Assembly: GCA_022496805.1 (NCBI GenBank)
Contig: CM040106.1
Coordinates: 8,804,001 to 8,868,000, forward strand
Source: Pohlia nutans
Lineage: Eukaryota > Streptophyta > Bryopsida > Bryales > Mniaceae
Reading direction: 5' to 3'
DNA: 64,000 nucleotides
Positions 1 through 10,484 of this stretch are shown here, one piece after another. The notes below the pieces were generated by a model. It did no database searches. It was not told the DNA's origin and worked only from the letters and a program-made list of their open reading frames with translations. The number at the start of each line of letters is the position of its first letter. Position 1 is the first letter of the stretch. A program made the translations under genes and the position numbers.

Positions 1-2270
1 CTCCCACTTGGACCAACCTCCAAAGGAGCCTCCATCGTAGACTCCTCACAAAATGTCACATCACGTGACCGAATGATCTTCCTCGTGTCCACCGACATGA
101 GTCTATACGCCTTGGTACCTTCACAATACCCAAGAAACACACATTTCAAGGCCTTAGCCTCGAGTTTCGTCCTCCGTTCGTCGGGAACCTTCGCATATGC
201 AATGCATCCGAAGATGCGCATGTGTGCAACACATGGTTGCCTCCCACTCCACGCTTGCTCCGGCGTCATGCCTTCAACCGCGCTTGTTGGACACCGATTG
301 TGTGTGTATACCGCATTCACCACCGCTTCCGCCCAAAGGTCCAACTTCAAGTTTTGAGCGTGCAACATGCTCCTCGCCATCTCTACAATGGTGCGATTTG
401 CGCGCTCCGCAACTCCATTTTGTTGAGGCGTGTACGGGGCCGAAGTTTGGCGTGCGATGCCTTCATTCTTCAAAAGCTCGTCAAATTTCTTGGACATGTA
501 CTCGCCGCCATTGTCCGACCGAAACACCTTGATCTTCAACTCGGATTGGTTCTCCACCAATGTCTTGAACTCCTTGAACTTCTCAAAGCACTCACTCTTG
601 GCTTTGATAGGGTAGAGCCATATCTTCCTTGAAAAATCATCGATGAAGGTCACAAAGTACTTGCAACCTCCCATCGATGTGGTCTTCATGGGGCCACACA
701 CATCCGAATGCACGATCTCCAAAACTTTTGTGGCCCGTGTCGCCCCTTCACCCGCAAATGGCAACCGTTGTTGCTTGCCTTCAATGCAACCTTCACACGT
801 GAATGTAGAAGCATCCACTTTCAATTGATGAAGATCCATACCGCTTACCATGCCGCGTAGTGTCTTCACACTCTTGATGTTCAAATGGCCAAGTCGACGA
901 TGCCACAACGCCAACTTGTCGTCTTTCAAGTTTGAATGCGCCAACGCCGCCGATTCCTTCGAATGCACCTTGGAGAACTTGATGTGGTACAAGCCCTCGT
1001 GTTCTTCAATGATGGCCACCTCATCTCGACTCGGTGACAACACATAACACCCCTTATCACTAAACTCTACTCTCAAGTGCTTTGACACTAGTTGCCTCAC
1101 CGATAGTAAATTTGCCGTTAGTTTGGGAACGTGGAGGATATCTTTGATAGTGATTGTCTTCACACGACCCCTCACCTCGGTGTCTACAACAATTTGGCCC
1201 TTGCCAACGGCCTCAAGCACCGTATCATCTCCCAAAATCACTCTCCTTGGATTAATGAGAGCATACGAATGAAAACAAGTTTTATGTGGTGACATGTGGC
1301 TTGTAGCCCCCGAATCAACAATCCAATCACTCGTACTACCATTGCACGATACATTGCTTGCCATGTTTGCATACTCATAACCAACCTCAATCCAATCACT
1401 CATGCTTGCATCACCCTCGATACCATCACTCATGCTTGCATCACCCTCGATGCCATCGCTCATGCTTGCCTCATATCTAGCCGTAAATGCGTACTCATCA
1501 TCGTCACGAGTTTTAGTGTTGTTTGCACTCTCCCCTTTCTCATCCCTCTTGCGTTTGAAGCAAAATTTGGCAATGTGGCCCTTCTTACCACAATAGAAGC
1601 ACACCTTGTCGCTTGAGCTCCCACCGCCTCCATTCTTGGATTGCTTCGCCACGAGTGCCGCTCCATCTTCTCGAGACTCGTTCTCCTTTCGCCGCGAAAG
1701 CTCGTGCAACAACCGTGAGGTCACATAGTCCAATGTGAGCTCCGTAATGGGTCTTGACTCCATCGCCACGATGAGGTACTCGTATGATGATGGAAGGCTC
1801 TCCAAAAGTGTCATCACGATGTCACCATCCGTAACCGACACGTCGCAACCGTTGAGTTGATCCGCGAGAGCTTTGACCTTGTTGATGTGCGCCAACATGT
1901 CATCTTCTTCGCCCATCTTGATGGTGAAGAACTTGCGCCTCAAAAACAAAATGTTGGCCAATGTTTTCGCTTCGTGAATGTTGCAAAGCTTAGACCATGC
2001 TTCCGCGGGTGTCTTGCACGAACGAATGTGCGCAAGTTGCGAATCCGCGAGGTTGAGTGCCAAAATGGCAAATGCCTTCTTCTCCCTCCTCGTGTACGCT
2101 TGCATGATCCTAGGATCCGTAGAAGAGAAAGGAGGTTCCTCACTACCCTCGACAATCTCCCACAACTCCTTCTCGGCCATCACCATCTCCATTTTGAACT
2201 TCCACAAGTGGAAATTCACCCCATCGAACTTGTCCACGACCTTGGGACCCTCACCCTCAAAAGATGCCAT
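1..2270 (-). CDS. Ty1/copia Gag-Pol polyprotein, N-terminal 756 residues (runs off left edge)
   Basis: The frame is open from the ATG at 2270 to the window edge with no stop. Order of domains: copia-type Gag of the UBN2/DUF4219 kind (about residues 10-200, start MASFEGEGPKVVDKFDG); a CCHC zinc knuckle CFYCGKKGHIAKFC near residue 222 (plus-strand 1560-1606); a retroviral-type aspartic protease motif WIVDSGATSHM near residue 318; a GAG-pre-integrase segment LWHRRLGHL near 460; and an integrase core with the D, D, E residues in HSDVCGP (about 521), FRSDNGGEY (about 580) and GVAERANR (about 620). Reverse transcriptase and RNase H would lie left of the window. A 30-bp tandem repeat encodes ASMSDGIEGD units between knuckle and protease. 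With no frameshift or stop, this is the least decayed element here, so it is probably young. The start is chosen because it is the first ATG and gives the standard copia N-terminus. Confidence 0.95.
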   Translation of the reverse strand, partial: MASFEGEGPKVVDKFDGVNFHLWKFKMEMVMAEKELWEIVEGSEEPPFSSTDPRIMQAYTRREKKAFAILALNLADSQLAHIRSCKTPAEAWSKLCNIHEAKTLANILFLRRKFFTIKMGEEDDMLAHINKVKALADQLNGCDVSVTDGDIVMTLLESLPSSYEYLIVAMESRPITELTLDYVTSRLLHELSRRKENESREDGAALVAKQSKNGGGGSSSDKVCFYCGKKGHIAKFCFKRKRDEKGESANNTKTRDDDEYAFTARYEASMSDGIEGDASMSDGIEGDASMSDWIEVGYEYANMASNVSCNGSTSDWIVDSGATSHMSPHKTCFHSYALINPRRVILGDDTVLEAVGKGQIVVDTEVRGRVKTITIKDILHVPKLTANLLSVRQLVSKHLRVEFSDKGCYVLSPSRDEVAIIEEHEGLYHIKFSKVHSKESAALAHSNLKDDKLALWHRRLGHLNIKSVKTLRGMVSGMDLHQLKVDASTFTCEGCIEGKQQRLPFAGEGATRATKVLEIVHSDVCGPMKTTSMGGCKYFVTFIDDFSRKIWLYPIKAKSECFEKFKEFKTLVENQSELKIKVFRSDNGGEYMSKKFDELLKNEGIARQTSAPYTPQQNGVAERANRTIVEMARSMLHAQNLKLDLWAEAVVNAVYTHNRCPTSAVEGMTPEQAWSGRQPCVAHMRIFGCIAYAKVPDERRTKLEAKALKCVFLGYCEGTKAYRLMSVDTRKIIRSRDVTFCEESTMEAPLEVGPSG
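1401..1470 (-). repeat. 30-bp in-frame tandem repeat in copia gag-pol
   Basis: Three units begin at 1401, 1431 and 1461 with period exactly 30, the third partial. Each encodes ten residues, ASMSDGIEGD, in the linker between zinc knuckle and protease. The period is a multiple of three, so the frame is kept. Confidence 0.9.
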
Positions 2271-3337
2271 GATCCTCACTTACGTATGCCTCCCCACACA
2301 AATGAAACCTCAAACTCAAACACACAACTTTGTTTTTGTGATTTTTTTGCTTTGATATTGCACCTTTGTGCACCCAATGGGTTTAAAACAACCCCAAACA
2401 CTAGATCAGCACTTTTGTGCTCCACACACGCCTCCCAACACTCAAATGTGAGAACCCTCACCCAAAAATGCAAAGAGGCTCACCAAAACCCCTCAAATCA
2501 CTCAATGGAGCTCAAAACAACTCCAAATGCTTCAATACGACGCCTTAGTGTCCCCAAACACTCAATGCACGTCAATGACACCTTTGTGTCCTTCAAGAGC
2601 ACTCACTCAATGCACATGAACTCACACAAGTCCCTCAAAACCCCAATCGCATTGAAATTGCTCAAAACCGCACCTTTGTGCACAAACTAGCTCCAAATGA
2701 AAATTTGAGCACCCCAAGAGCATGAAACACATGCAACACCTCAAAGCAAGTGCCTAATCACTAGGATCAGATGGTAGACCCTCCACGAGAGCCTTCACAC
2801 CTCACAAATCACTTGCATTTACTCAAATGCTCACAATTGAACCAAACGAAGTTCCACTCGCAACGAAGAGATAGAAGAAAGAAAAGAAGGAGATCAAGGG
2901 AAGAAATTGACCAAAGAGAGTGCTCCAACATGTAACTTCAGCCCATGCACACCTCCAAGAAACACCAACGCTTCAACAAGCTCCAAAACCTCCAACAATG
3001 CTCCAAAACCGCCCGTTGCGCACCGACCTCAAAATACTTGCACAAATGCAATCTAATACTCATGAAACACACATGAGTGGGCCCATAACCTATTGAAGGT
3101 AGAGAAGATTGCACAAGGCACACACACAAACACAAGGAATGCGTAGAAAGAGATGATCTTTACTCAAAGGCCTTCCACCTTAAGTAGTGTACACTAGGAG
3201 GTCACCATGGACAAACCATATGGGATAACTCATCACAAGGACACTCTAGAGATCAGCCCATGCCTAACCCCTCCTCCCACACACCATTATTTAGCACCCG
3301 TACGTCTTTGGCTTCTAGCAATACTACGTTGCATCAA
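2271..3337. other. Copia 5' leader and probable LTR region, no gene seen
   Basis: This is the region upstream of the minus-strand copia start codon, so the leader, primer-binding site and 5' LTR should lie here. The plus strand is A/C-rich and G-poor with many short repeats of the type CTCAAA/CACCAAA. I could not define LTR ends or a convincing tRNA primer site. Long open frames here (for example plus-strand 1857-2690) follow from the base composition and overlap copia antisense. Confidence 0.4.
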
Positions 3338-4656
3338 TTACCTCAATATTTCTTTGTCTTCACGTGCCGCCTTCGCCGTGGCTTCACGTTTGCGTGTTGC
3401 TTCCGCCGTGTCCTCGGCCTCTCGCTCACGTTGCTCATGAATCTCCATGGCCGCGGAATCCGCCCTCCGTCGTCGCATTCTAACTAACTCATCTTGTCGT
3501 AATAGGCTTAAATATTCTTGGGCTTCAGGTGTCGTGACTTGGTCCATCAGTGTGGCAAAGAGCATGTCTTTGTTGTGGTACTCGAGTGATGCCGCCTTGT
3601 AAAGAGTCGCTTTCGCCATCTTCTCGGCCGCTTTAGCTTGCACCATTGCCGCTTTGTCTTGGATTTTGTCACCACGCAATGTCTCCTTTCCCGCCTTTGT
3701 GCCACCGGGCCTCAATGTGAATGGCGTGCTTGTAGACGTGTCACCTACAATTTCCACAGCGCTCACAGACTTCTCGGTACCCATTAGCGAACCAAATTGC
3801 GAACTCAAGGGAATTGTTTGCCGCGAGGTAGTCACGCCGTCTGCCCACCGGGGGAAATTCTTAACCAACTCCCAACAATGCTCAAACGTAAAATTGGTAT
3901 TCTTCGCGCTTTTAGTACGGTATAAATCCTTAGTCATTCGAATCATGTCTGTTTCTTTTGTACCACTTTTATTTAAGCGCTTCATCTGATTATAGGCACC
4001 GATGAATTTTGCTACATTGTGTTTTTCATGCCCCATTTAGACTCCAACGATCTAACGCCCCTATGCCCTCCCGGTCTACATTGCTTATAATGCACAAAAA
4101 TTCTTTCCCAAAATGCATTACCCTTTTGTTGATTTTCGCAAATTGGATCTTGAGAAATTGCCAAAACACACCTAGTTAATTGACGCTCTTCTTCTGGAAC
4201 AAATTTTTTTCCTTTTATCAACCAGGAGGGCAATGCGCCACGACCACGCCCACGAACACAAGCAAATTTGTGAACTTTTGAATTCTGACCTAAGTGGTGA
4301 GATCTGAGGTCTGAACAATCGGTCCCAATCGCCGAATGCTCCTTCCTGCGAATCGAGGCCGCCCTGCGCTTCCTAATCGGAATGCCGACCTGCCGCAGCA
4401 AAAACCGCCGCTGCCCGGCCACGCCCGCGCCCTCCCCGCTGCAACACCGAATTGCTGGTGAGGCGCAACGCCGGCCTCCCACGCCAAATGCCGTCCGCCT
4501 CCGTTTCGTTGATCTCCAACGGCACGTCCATCGATAGTGAATTCTCCGGCCTCTCCTTCGCCGAAAAGAGAGAGCGAATTGCTCTCCCGACCTGCCCCGC
4601 ATCGCCGAGGAGTCCACCACGCCCCTATCCACATAGCACCGCCAATCCACGCCCAC
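3338..4656 (-). pseudogene. Myb/SANT-like protein with NAM-associated C-terminal domain, frameshifted
   Basis: The minus-strand frame ending at 4012 carries a trihelix/SANT-like segment. It starts around FVPEEERQLTRCVLAIS, continues to GNAFWERIFVHY, and ends SLESKWG. A second frame starting at 4036 continues with HNVAKFIGAYNQMKRLNKSG, then FTFEHCWELVKNFPRW and a long charged helical tail (KAAEKMAKATLYKAASLEYHNKDM; many Arg/Glu/Ala) ending at 3338. In plant relatives SLxSKWG is followed directly by HDVxKFIGAY. The two frames are therefore one gene broken by a 1-nt-type frameshift near 4030. Proteins of this architecture are annotated as NAM-associated domain proteins and many accompany PIF/Harbinger transposons. 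No Harbinger transposase was seen nearby. The N-terminal 100 residues (4340-4656) are Arg-rich and not recognised; the true start is uncertain. Confidence 0.75.
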
Positions 4657-5420
4657 GCCTTGTCATCGCCAAAAACACCCAAATCTAATCCACAAACGAA
4701 AATAGCCAAAAATACGCTTTACAATTGTTCGTCAAACGGGCGCGCTCAAAACCAAACAGACTCTGGAATTTGGCGAGCGAGCAAAGGAATTTCAAGAGGC
4801 CGCGGCAGCGCGAGCCGTTGAGCGCTCCGTGGTGAGGGAGCATGCGAAGCCCGGGCCCGCCAAACCGTATCACGGCTAGTTTTGGCGCGTCCCGGTGAGG
4901 ATGCTCTATAGAGGCCCCTGTAACGGCACTTGGAATTAGAGAACGCTTATTTTGTCCTTGACAGTACCACCTAAATTATTCAGATGTCTTTGAAAAGCTT
5001 CTTGGTCGGCTAAAGTGCAAATGGCTCCCTCGAAAATAATTAGCGACAGTGTCAAATAGATTATTTACCATTATATCGGTTATTGTCTTTTGACATGGGA
5101 TCCACCCTCTATATTTTTAGTGCTTGCTATAACTCTCTAGACCAGACATTACTCAAATAGTTAATCGGGGATGCTAGAATCCACTATCTCTCCAAAAATT
5201 GTACCTCGAATCTTACCTATACATAGTTTTATTACTCGGTGTGATCGATCTGACAGCTGACATAGGTAACGAACTCGGATGTTTCCATGTTGTGGTCTAG
5301 GTGGCCCTATATAGATCCCGTTCCTTAGACGCCCCTTATGTGAATCGTTTCTCATAGTTGTTCACCCTCCCATTACACATGCACGATGTAACATCTTCTT
5401 TCTTCTATAGAGCAATTAGA
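4657..5420. other. No supported gene
   Basis: Mixed-composition sequence between the SANT/NAM-like pseudogene and the MULE-like remnant. Short frames exist on both strands (for example minus 5161-5355), but none shows a recognisable domain or a clear start context. It probably holds the promoter/5' part of the MULE-like element. Confidence 0.4.
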
Positions 5421-7000
5421 ATGGCTTCTCTCCGTGCTCTTGGCCAGGACGTCCCTTTCACGATGCCTCTAAGTGACGATGGTAGAGTCACTGTTCTCGA
5501 GCAACTTCTATGTCTGAAGTTCCTTTTCCGGAAGGACACTATATACATTGAGGAGGAGGTATTTGATAGTAGCGGAGTGTTGCTAGAGACGATCCTCCAA
5601 TTGAAACTTGGAAATGACGAGGGTGCACTCTAGAGTCTTCTTGCTGGTACGTTTAGAGTATTTGGATTGAAAGATTCCCAGATGTCTGCATCCACTGTGC
5701 TCTTGACCCCTGTATCTTCAACCTCCACAGTCAAACTACCAAATGTAGACAGGGCCACAGCCGTCCAATGCGAGAATGAGGTCGTTGTGCTGAGCAACCA
5801 GGACGACCACGACGACGTATTCTCGGATATGGAGCACTCAGATTTGATTCGATCACACTTTAGGCCATTCTACTCGAAAGGATCTTTTGCGTCTACTCCG
5901 TCCCGAGATTTCACTAGGTCCCCATCTGTATCGTAAGGTCGTCCACCTGTATACCCTCACTCTAAAGTTATGCATATTGGGAGAAGAAATGACTTAGAAC
6001 TTATCCATGACGGGGTCCAATAGACAGTATAATGGCCCTGAAGGATTACTCTGGCTTCAAGTTCATTCATGACAATAGATTTTTGGACAAGCCAACGGTA
6101 AGGTTTTTGTCTTCAAGATGTCAATTGATTGTCCCGAGAGTGGGATTGATCTAGTCACCCGAACGCAACTCGGTGAGGACCTGCAAAATTGTTGGATCAT
6201 GTTTGTCCACGTGAAGCAAGTGAAGGACTGTACCACCATGGTATGTCATGTCTACGACAGTAGGTATTGTAAGGTCATGACTATCGCCACTTGTGACTTC
6301 CAATTTGAGGATTTTGAGGCGTAGCAATGATTCTGGAAGAACTTGAACAAGCTTATGAACGACAATGGCGTCCCAGACGTGAATTACAAGGATTTCATGG
6401 CTGACAATGTGCAAGCAAATTGGAATGCAGTCTGCACCACATATGGTTCTGGAGATCCCAGCGTACCTATGGAGAATCGAGAGCGAACATGTCTTTTCCA
6501 TTGGACTTCCTCTCTCGATAAAGCAACACAGAAACACATCAAGCCGGATCTGCAATTCCAACACAAGCAACTTGGTAAGCTGTATAGAGATGCAAAGTCC
6601 CAAGAGGAAGCGGAGACACATTACAATGTCATCCTGCCTGGTAATTGTCATGCAAGGCGACGACAGAGGAAGGCATGCGTTCCTTGAACCTATGGTTGGC
6701 GTTTTGGCATTTCCATTATCGGCAGTTGGGTGGTAACATGCAACTTGTGAGCAAATCTTATTTCATTGTTATCTTCAAATAAATTATAACCCTTAACCTT
6801 CCATAATTTTATGCCTCAAATCTGCTCGAAAAGTTCCATAATATTCTATTGTATTGCTTGCAGGACTTGACGTTGGATGAGCTTGCCGATATGCCTTCGT
6901 GCAATTTGGCGGAGACAGTTCATAACAAGGGGATCCAACAATTTGGTAACGCCATGACCTGCTTATACGAGGCTATCGTGGACGATCTTATGCAAGCCTT
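5421..7000 (+). pseudogene. MULE-like transposase remnant
   Basis: A plus-strand frame from ATG 5421 (MASLRALGQDVPFTMPLSDD) continues to 5936 with one in-frame TAG at 5631. After damaged sequence the frame resumes at about 6118. It contains VCHVYDSRYCKVMTIATCDF, then FMADNVQANWNAV and RTCLFHWTSSLDKATQKHIK. That order fits the RNase H-like core and the CxxHW-type motif of Mutator-like transposases. A frame slip near 6640 is followed by LWLAFWHFHYRQLGGNMQL. A consistent GT..AG intron then lies at 6747-6863, and the next exon (from 6864) reads DLTLDELADMPSCNLAETVH and ends in VDDLMQAFMQ. The frame then abuts PPR sequence around 6990-7010. The MULE assignment rests on motif spacing recalled from related plant proteins. 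Several stops and slips show it is dead. Confidence 0.65.
6747..6863 (+). other. Intron in the MULE-like remnant
   Basis: Donor GTGAGC follows codon CTT; the acceptor TTGCTTGCAG precedes GACTTGACG. Removing it joins the flanking reading frames without a shift (GGNMQL to DLTLDEL). The interior is AT-rich, as usual for plant introns. Confidence 0.65.
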
Positions 7001-7987
7001 TATGCAGAGAGTGGCTGCATCGATGCTGCCCTTCGAATCTTTGACAAAATGGAGGAACGTGATGTGGTGACATGGAGCGTGATGATTGGTGGACTTGCAG
7101 GCTATGGATGTGGACTTGAAGCCCTGGAAGTCTTTAGAAGAATGATTGCTGATGGTGTTGAACCTAATGATTACTCATTTGTGGTAGTGTTGGCAGCCTG
7201 TAGTCATGCAGGCCTTGTTGATGAAGGCCGTCGGCTCTTTCGGGTTATGATGCAATATTATGGCATGGAACCTACTGTGGTACATTATGGTTGCATGGTG
7301 GATCTTCTTGGGCGGGCAAGAAACTTAGAGGAAGCAAAGCTCTTTATCGATAGCATGCCAGTTGAAGCAGATGCAGCTACTTGGGGAGCTTTGCTTGGTG
7401 CTTGTAGAAGTCATGGTAATGTGGAGTTGGGCGAACTTGCTGCTAAAGAGGTTGTTAAGTTGGAACCGGAGGCTGCCGCTCCATACGTGCTCCTCTCCAA
7501 CATCTTTGCTGCCGCTGGCCAGTGGGATCAGGTGTCATCAATACGGTGTATGATGCAGGAAAGAGGTATTCGCAAGGAGCCAAGGATTAGCTGGATTGAG
7601 ATTAATGACAAGATTCATCGCTTTGTTGTAGGAGACAGCTCTCACCCAGAAGCAAAGCAGATCTATGCCGTGCTGGAGAACTTGACCAAAATGTTGAGGG
7701 TTGAAGGTTACGTTCCTGATACTCGGCTTGTTTTGCGCAATATTGATGAGGAGGACAAAGAACTTGCTCTTTGTGCTCACAGTGAAAAGCTAGCTATAGC
7801 TTATGGAATGATGTACACCCCTCGCGGAAAGCGAATTCGTGTGTACAAGAATCTTTGGGTGTGTTCAGATTGCCATACAGCAACCAAGTTCATCTCTAAG
7901 GTGACTGGACATGAGATTGTGGCCAGGGATGCCAGTTGCTTTGACCACTTCAAAGATGGCGTTTGCTCTTGCGGTGATTATTGGTAA
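6992..7987 (+). CDS. PPR protein of the DYW subclass, C-terminal part, 5'-truncated
   Basis: The frame starts inside a PPR motif (SLYAESGCIDAALRIFDKM) and runs to a natural stop after DYW. It contains PLS-type PPR repeats (about residues 1-150), E and E+ motifs (LLGACRSHGNVELGELAAKE; PRISWIEINDKIHRFVVGD) and a complete DYW domain. The deaminase-type residues are present: HSEKLA (HxE) near 7773 and the zinc ligands in CSDCHTATKF, ending GVCSCGDYW. DYW proteins act in mitochondria or plastids, where they bind RNA and support C-to-U (in some lineages U-to-C) editing. No transit peptide or upstream PPR array remains. Immediately upstream the sequence switches to MULE-like protein in another frame. 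The retained part has no stop or slip, so either the truncation is recent or a distant 5' exon exists. The first in-frame ATG at 7049 is mid-motif and unlikely to be a natural start. Confidence 0.9.
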   Translation, partial: ASLYAESGCIDAALRIFDKMEERDVVTWSVMIGGLAGYGCGLEALEVFRRMIADGVEPNDYSFVVVLAACSHAGLVDEGRRLFRVMMQYYGMEPTVVHYGCMVDLLGRARNLEEAKLFIDSMPVEADAATWGALLGACRSHGNVELGELAAKEVVKLEPEAAAPYVLLSNIFAAAGQWDQVSSIRCMMQERGIRKEPRISWIEINDKIHRFVVGDSSHPEAKQIYAVLENLTKMLRVEGYVPDTRLVLRNIDEEDKELALCAHSEKLAIAYGMMYTPRGKRIRVYKNLWVCSDCHTATKFISKVTGHEIVARDASCFDHFKDGVCSCGDYW

Positions 7988-8420
7988 CGACGTTGCAAAA
8001 TTTCAGACTGAAAGTTGTTGGGAGATGTGAATATGCTGAGGGTTTGCCAATGGGATTAGTTGCATGGTTTGCCATTCATTTTATCTTTGCATGTTCTTGG
8101 AATTCTCCATTTATGAGACATCACTACATTTGTGGTTGATTCAACAAATTTTGTTGGTGTATCATCCAAATTTAAAAGACTCTTGGAGATTTAGGTGTTA
8201 GATTTACAATTGGGGTTCACTTTGCCCATTTTTCAAATCCTCCCAAAAATTGGAACATTGATTTAGATTTGAAGAACAGAATTGAAGTTGTGGTTGATTT
8301 TGGCATGTGGACAAGGGGAGCTTGTGAGCTCCGAGATTCATGATTAGATGACTTCTGGTACTTAGAATTTTCACGCATAATGGAGTCTGCAACACCCTGG
8401 TACTCGTTGTTAGGCCTTCT
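7988..8420. other. Downstream of PPR gene, probable 3' UTR
   Basis: AT-rich, T-rich sequence following the DYW stop, without a supported reading frame. It is likely the 3' untranslated region and terminator of the PPR gene; a poly(A) site cannot be placed confidently. Confidence 0.4.
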
Positions 8421-10359
8421 TCTCACCACAGGATTGCTCCTTTCTATGGCATACCCTGCTCCTTTTGCTTACCAGTATTTTCTAGCAAGCATAGTGTCGA
8501 CAACACCACATGCTCAAGCCGTGTTCAGACTTCCACATTTCATCCGATGTTTAGAAACATTTTAAGTCCTCCTGCCATCGTTTCTGGCATACACACAGCT
8601 ATTGCTGTGTATCATACACGCGCTTCCTTAAGTCATCGATACACATATAGCGATAGCAAGTCACAAGTAGATCTTACCACCTCGTCACCCCCCATTCTTT
8701 ACCATAGCTTCCCAGAACCTAGCCACTTCTTGCCAAGCAGTCTATTTTCTTCTTTCCAGTCCCTTTCCGTTAGTGTAGCTCGAACGACTTCAAGGCACCC
8801 ACCTTGGTTCCCACCCACTCCATGGACAGTATCCCATATTGTTTCACCCTCGACACCATTATGTTGTATTCCTCGTTGCGAAATCGCACTCCACAACTCA
8901 CACCCGCATTTTGCATTCATCACACCTTCTCCCCCTTACTCAGACTCACCCTCCCATACTTCACACCTTATGCACTTTCTTTGCACAAAATTCATAATTT
9001 TCACACTCAGATCTCATTATATAAAAACTTATCACGAATCTCCCATCACCACACCTACAAAATATCACTCCTCATTCCGCATTGCCATTTTTTCACAAAA
9101 TGCGCATTTCCAATTACATCTTGCACAACTTCCATTCACCTTACACTTTCTCACACAGATCTTACACGAATTCTCTGCCACAATTCCAACATACTTTTTT
9201 CAACCTCCATACCTCCAACGGGCTCACCCTCTCCCACACCCTCCCGGCCTCTCTCTCCCCTCTCTCTCGCACACTCTCCTCTCTCATCCACCCTTCATCC
9301 ATATCTGTCAAATTTTCATACATCCGCCCACCGCTACTCACACCTCCCTCACATCGCCACTTTGTTCGCCCACTCTCTCGACACCTATCCCTCCTGCCTC
9401 CACACTCACTATCAACAAAACCAGCTCATCTTACCCTCCTTTACATTTCGGCAAAATCACCCACCCCTTCCAGTAACTCCTCACCCACAGAAATCCCGCG
9501 TTACTGAACACACTCTCCATAACCCCTTACAAATCTCTTCCACCGTTCCATCCTTCTCTGCTATGGTCCACCGTTCCCCTCACCATAGCCCATTATCTGC
9601 CATTGCACCGCCAACATTCCTACTCTACCTACTCACTATTTCTCATTATACAACATCTGGCACCTTTATCCCCACCTTCTCGGATTTACCCTGCACTGCT
9701 GTGGCTCCCGCTACCAATTTATGCTTCCAGTCCTACCACATTACCTCCTGCAACTCTCCCATAATCTACGGCATTACCCACGCCCACAATCACTTCCAAA
9801 ATTCCCTTTCACTCTTACTATATTCCTCTTACCCTCACCCGCCTTTACCACATCTTCACAGTATAAATACCCATTCACTATTCCCTCACTTACACCCAAC
9901 ATCCAGGTACTCATTTCCCCTCACTTCTCTCTCTTTCCTTTTACAAATTCTTTTCACTTTATCTCACCCAGCTAACCTCCTTGTGTGTGTAATAGTACCC
10001 CCCTTTATTCCACAACACATAGCCCGAGTCAAGTCCCAGATTAGACGGGTCAGCATCTCCCAAGACTCACTCACCTCTCTTCCTCCACGGGCCCAGGAAC
10101 CCAGTTCCAAAGGTGCCCGTAAGAAGAGAGCGAGTTCCAAGAGATCTGTCCCTACCGATCTCCTACTTGACAACAAGATGATGTCAGCAGAAGATGGCCC
10201 TATAGCTCAAACGGATTACCCCGATGGTTGTCAATTGATGGCTCAGGACAATTCCCCCACCCCTCCTCGGGGGAGGCACTCCCTTGTATATTTTGCATAT
10301 ACCTGCGATAATGACCTATTTATTTGGGGGGTTATTTACCTTGCAAAAGATATTATAAG
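8421..10359 (+). other. G-poor, pyrimidine-rich tract, probably 5' part of the LINE
   Basis: The plus strand is dominated by C, T and A with very little G from about 8560 to 10000. Large overlapping frames are therefore open (8547-9476; 8804-10363). They encode Ser/Thr/Pro/His/Leu-rich low-complexity sequence and no domain. The end of the longer frame (10006-10310) has normal composition and a basic patch (ARKKRASSKRS), so it may be a real short coding piece. The position directly upstream of LINE ORF1 and the same G-poor bias in ORF2 suggest one element, but this is inference. Confidence 0.4.
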
Positions 10360-10463
10360 GTGATGGTATTTTACATGTAAAAAGCCTACGAATATTATAT
10401 GTGATGGTATTTTACATGTAAGAATGCTTCACTTTTTTAAAATCCCCTATTTTACATGTACAT
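10360..10463 (+). repeat. Short direct repeats before LINE ORF1
   Basis: A 21-bp unit starting GTGATGGTATTTTACATG occurs at 10360-10380 and 10401-10421 (41-bp spacing). A third partial copy (ATTTTACATGTA) lies at 10449-10460. These lie just upstream of the ORF1 start at 10485 and could be promoter/5'UTR monomers. Confidence 0.7.
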
Positions 10464-10484
10464 TTTTTACAAAATTTATCTACA

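Noticed and set aside
1857..2690. 277-residue plus-strand protein
   Set aside because: Antisense to the intact copia gag and its leader; open because of base composition.
5161..5355. Small minus-strand gene (64 residues)
   Set aside because: No domain, poor start context, lies just upstream of the MULE-like remnant; insufficient support.
8547..10363. Two large plus-strand proteins (309 and 519 residues)
   Set aside because: They overlap in different frames and are Ser/Pro/His/Thr-rich. The near absence of G (and so of TAG and TGA) keeps all frames open; no domain or codon signature.
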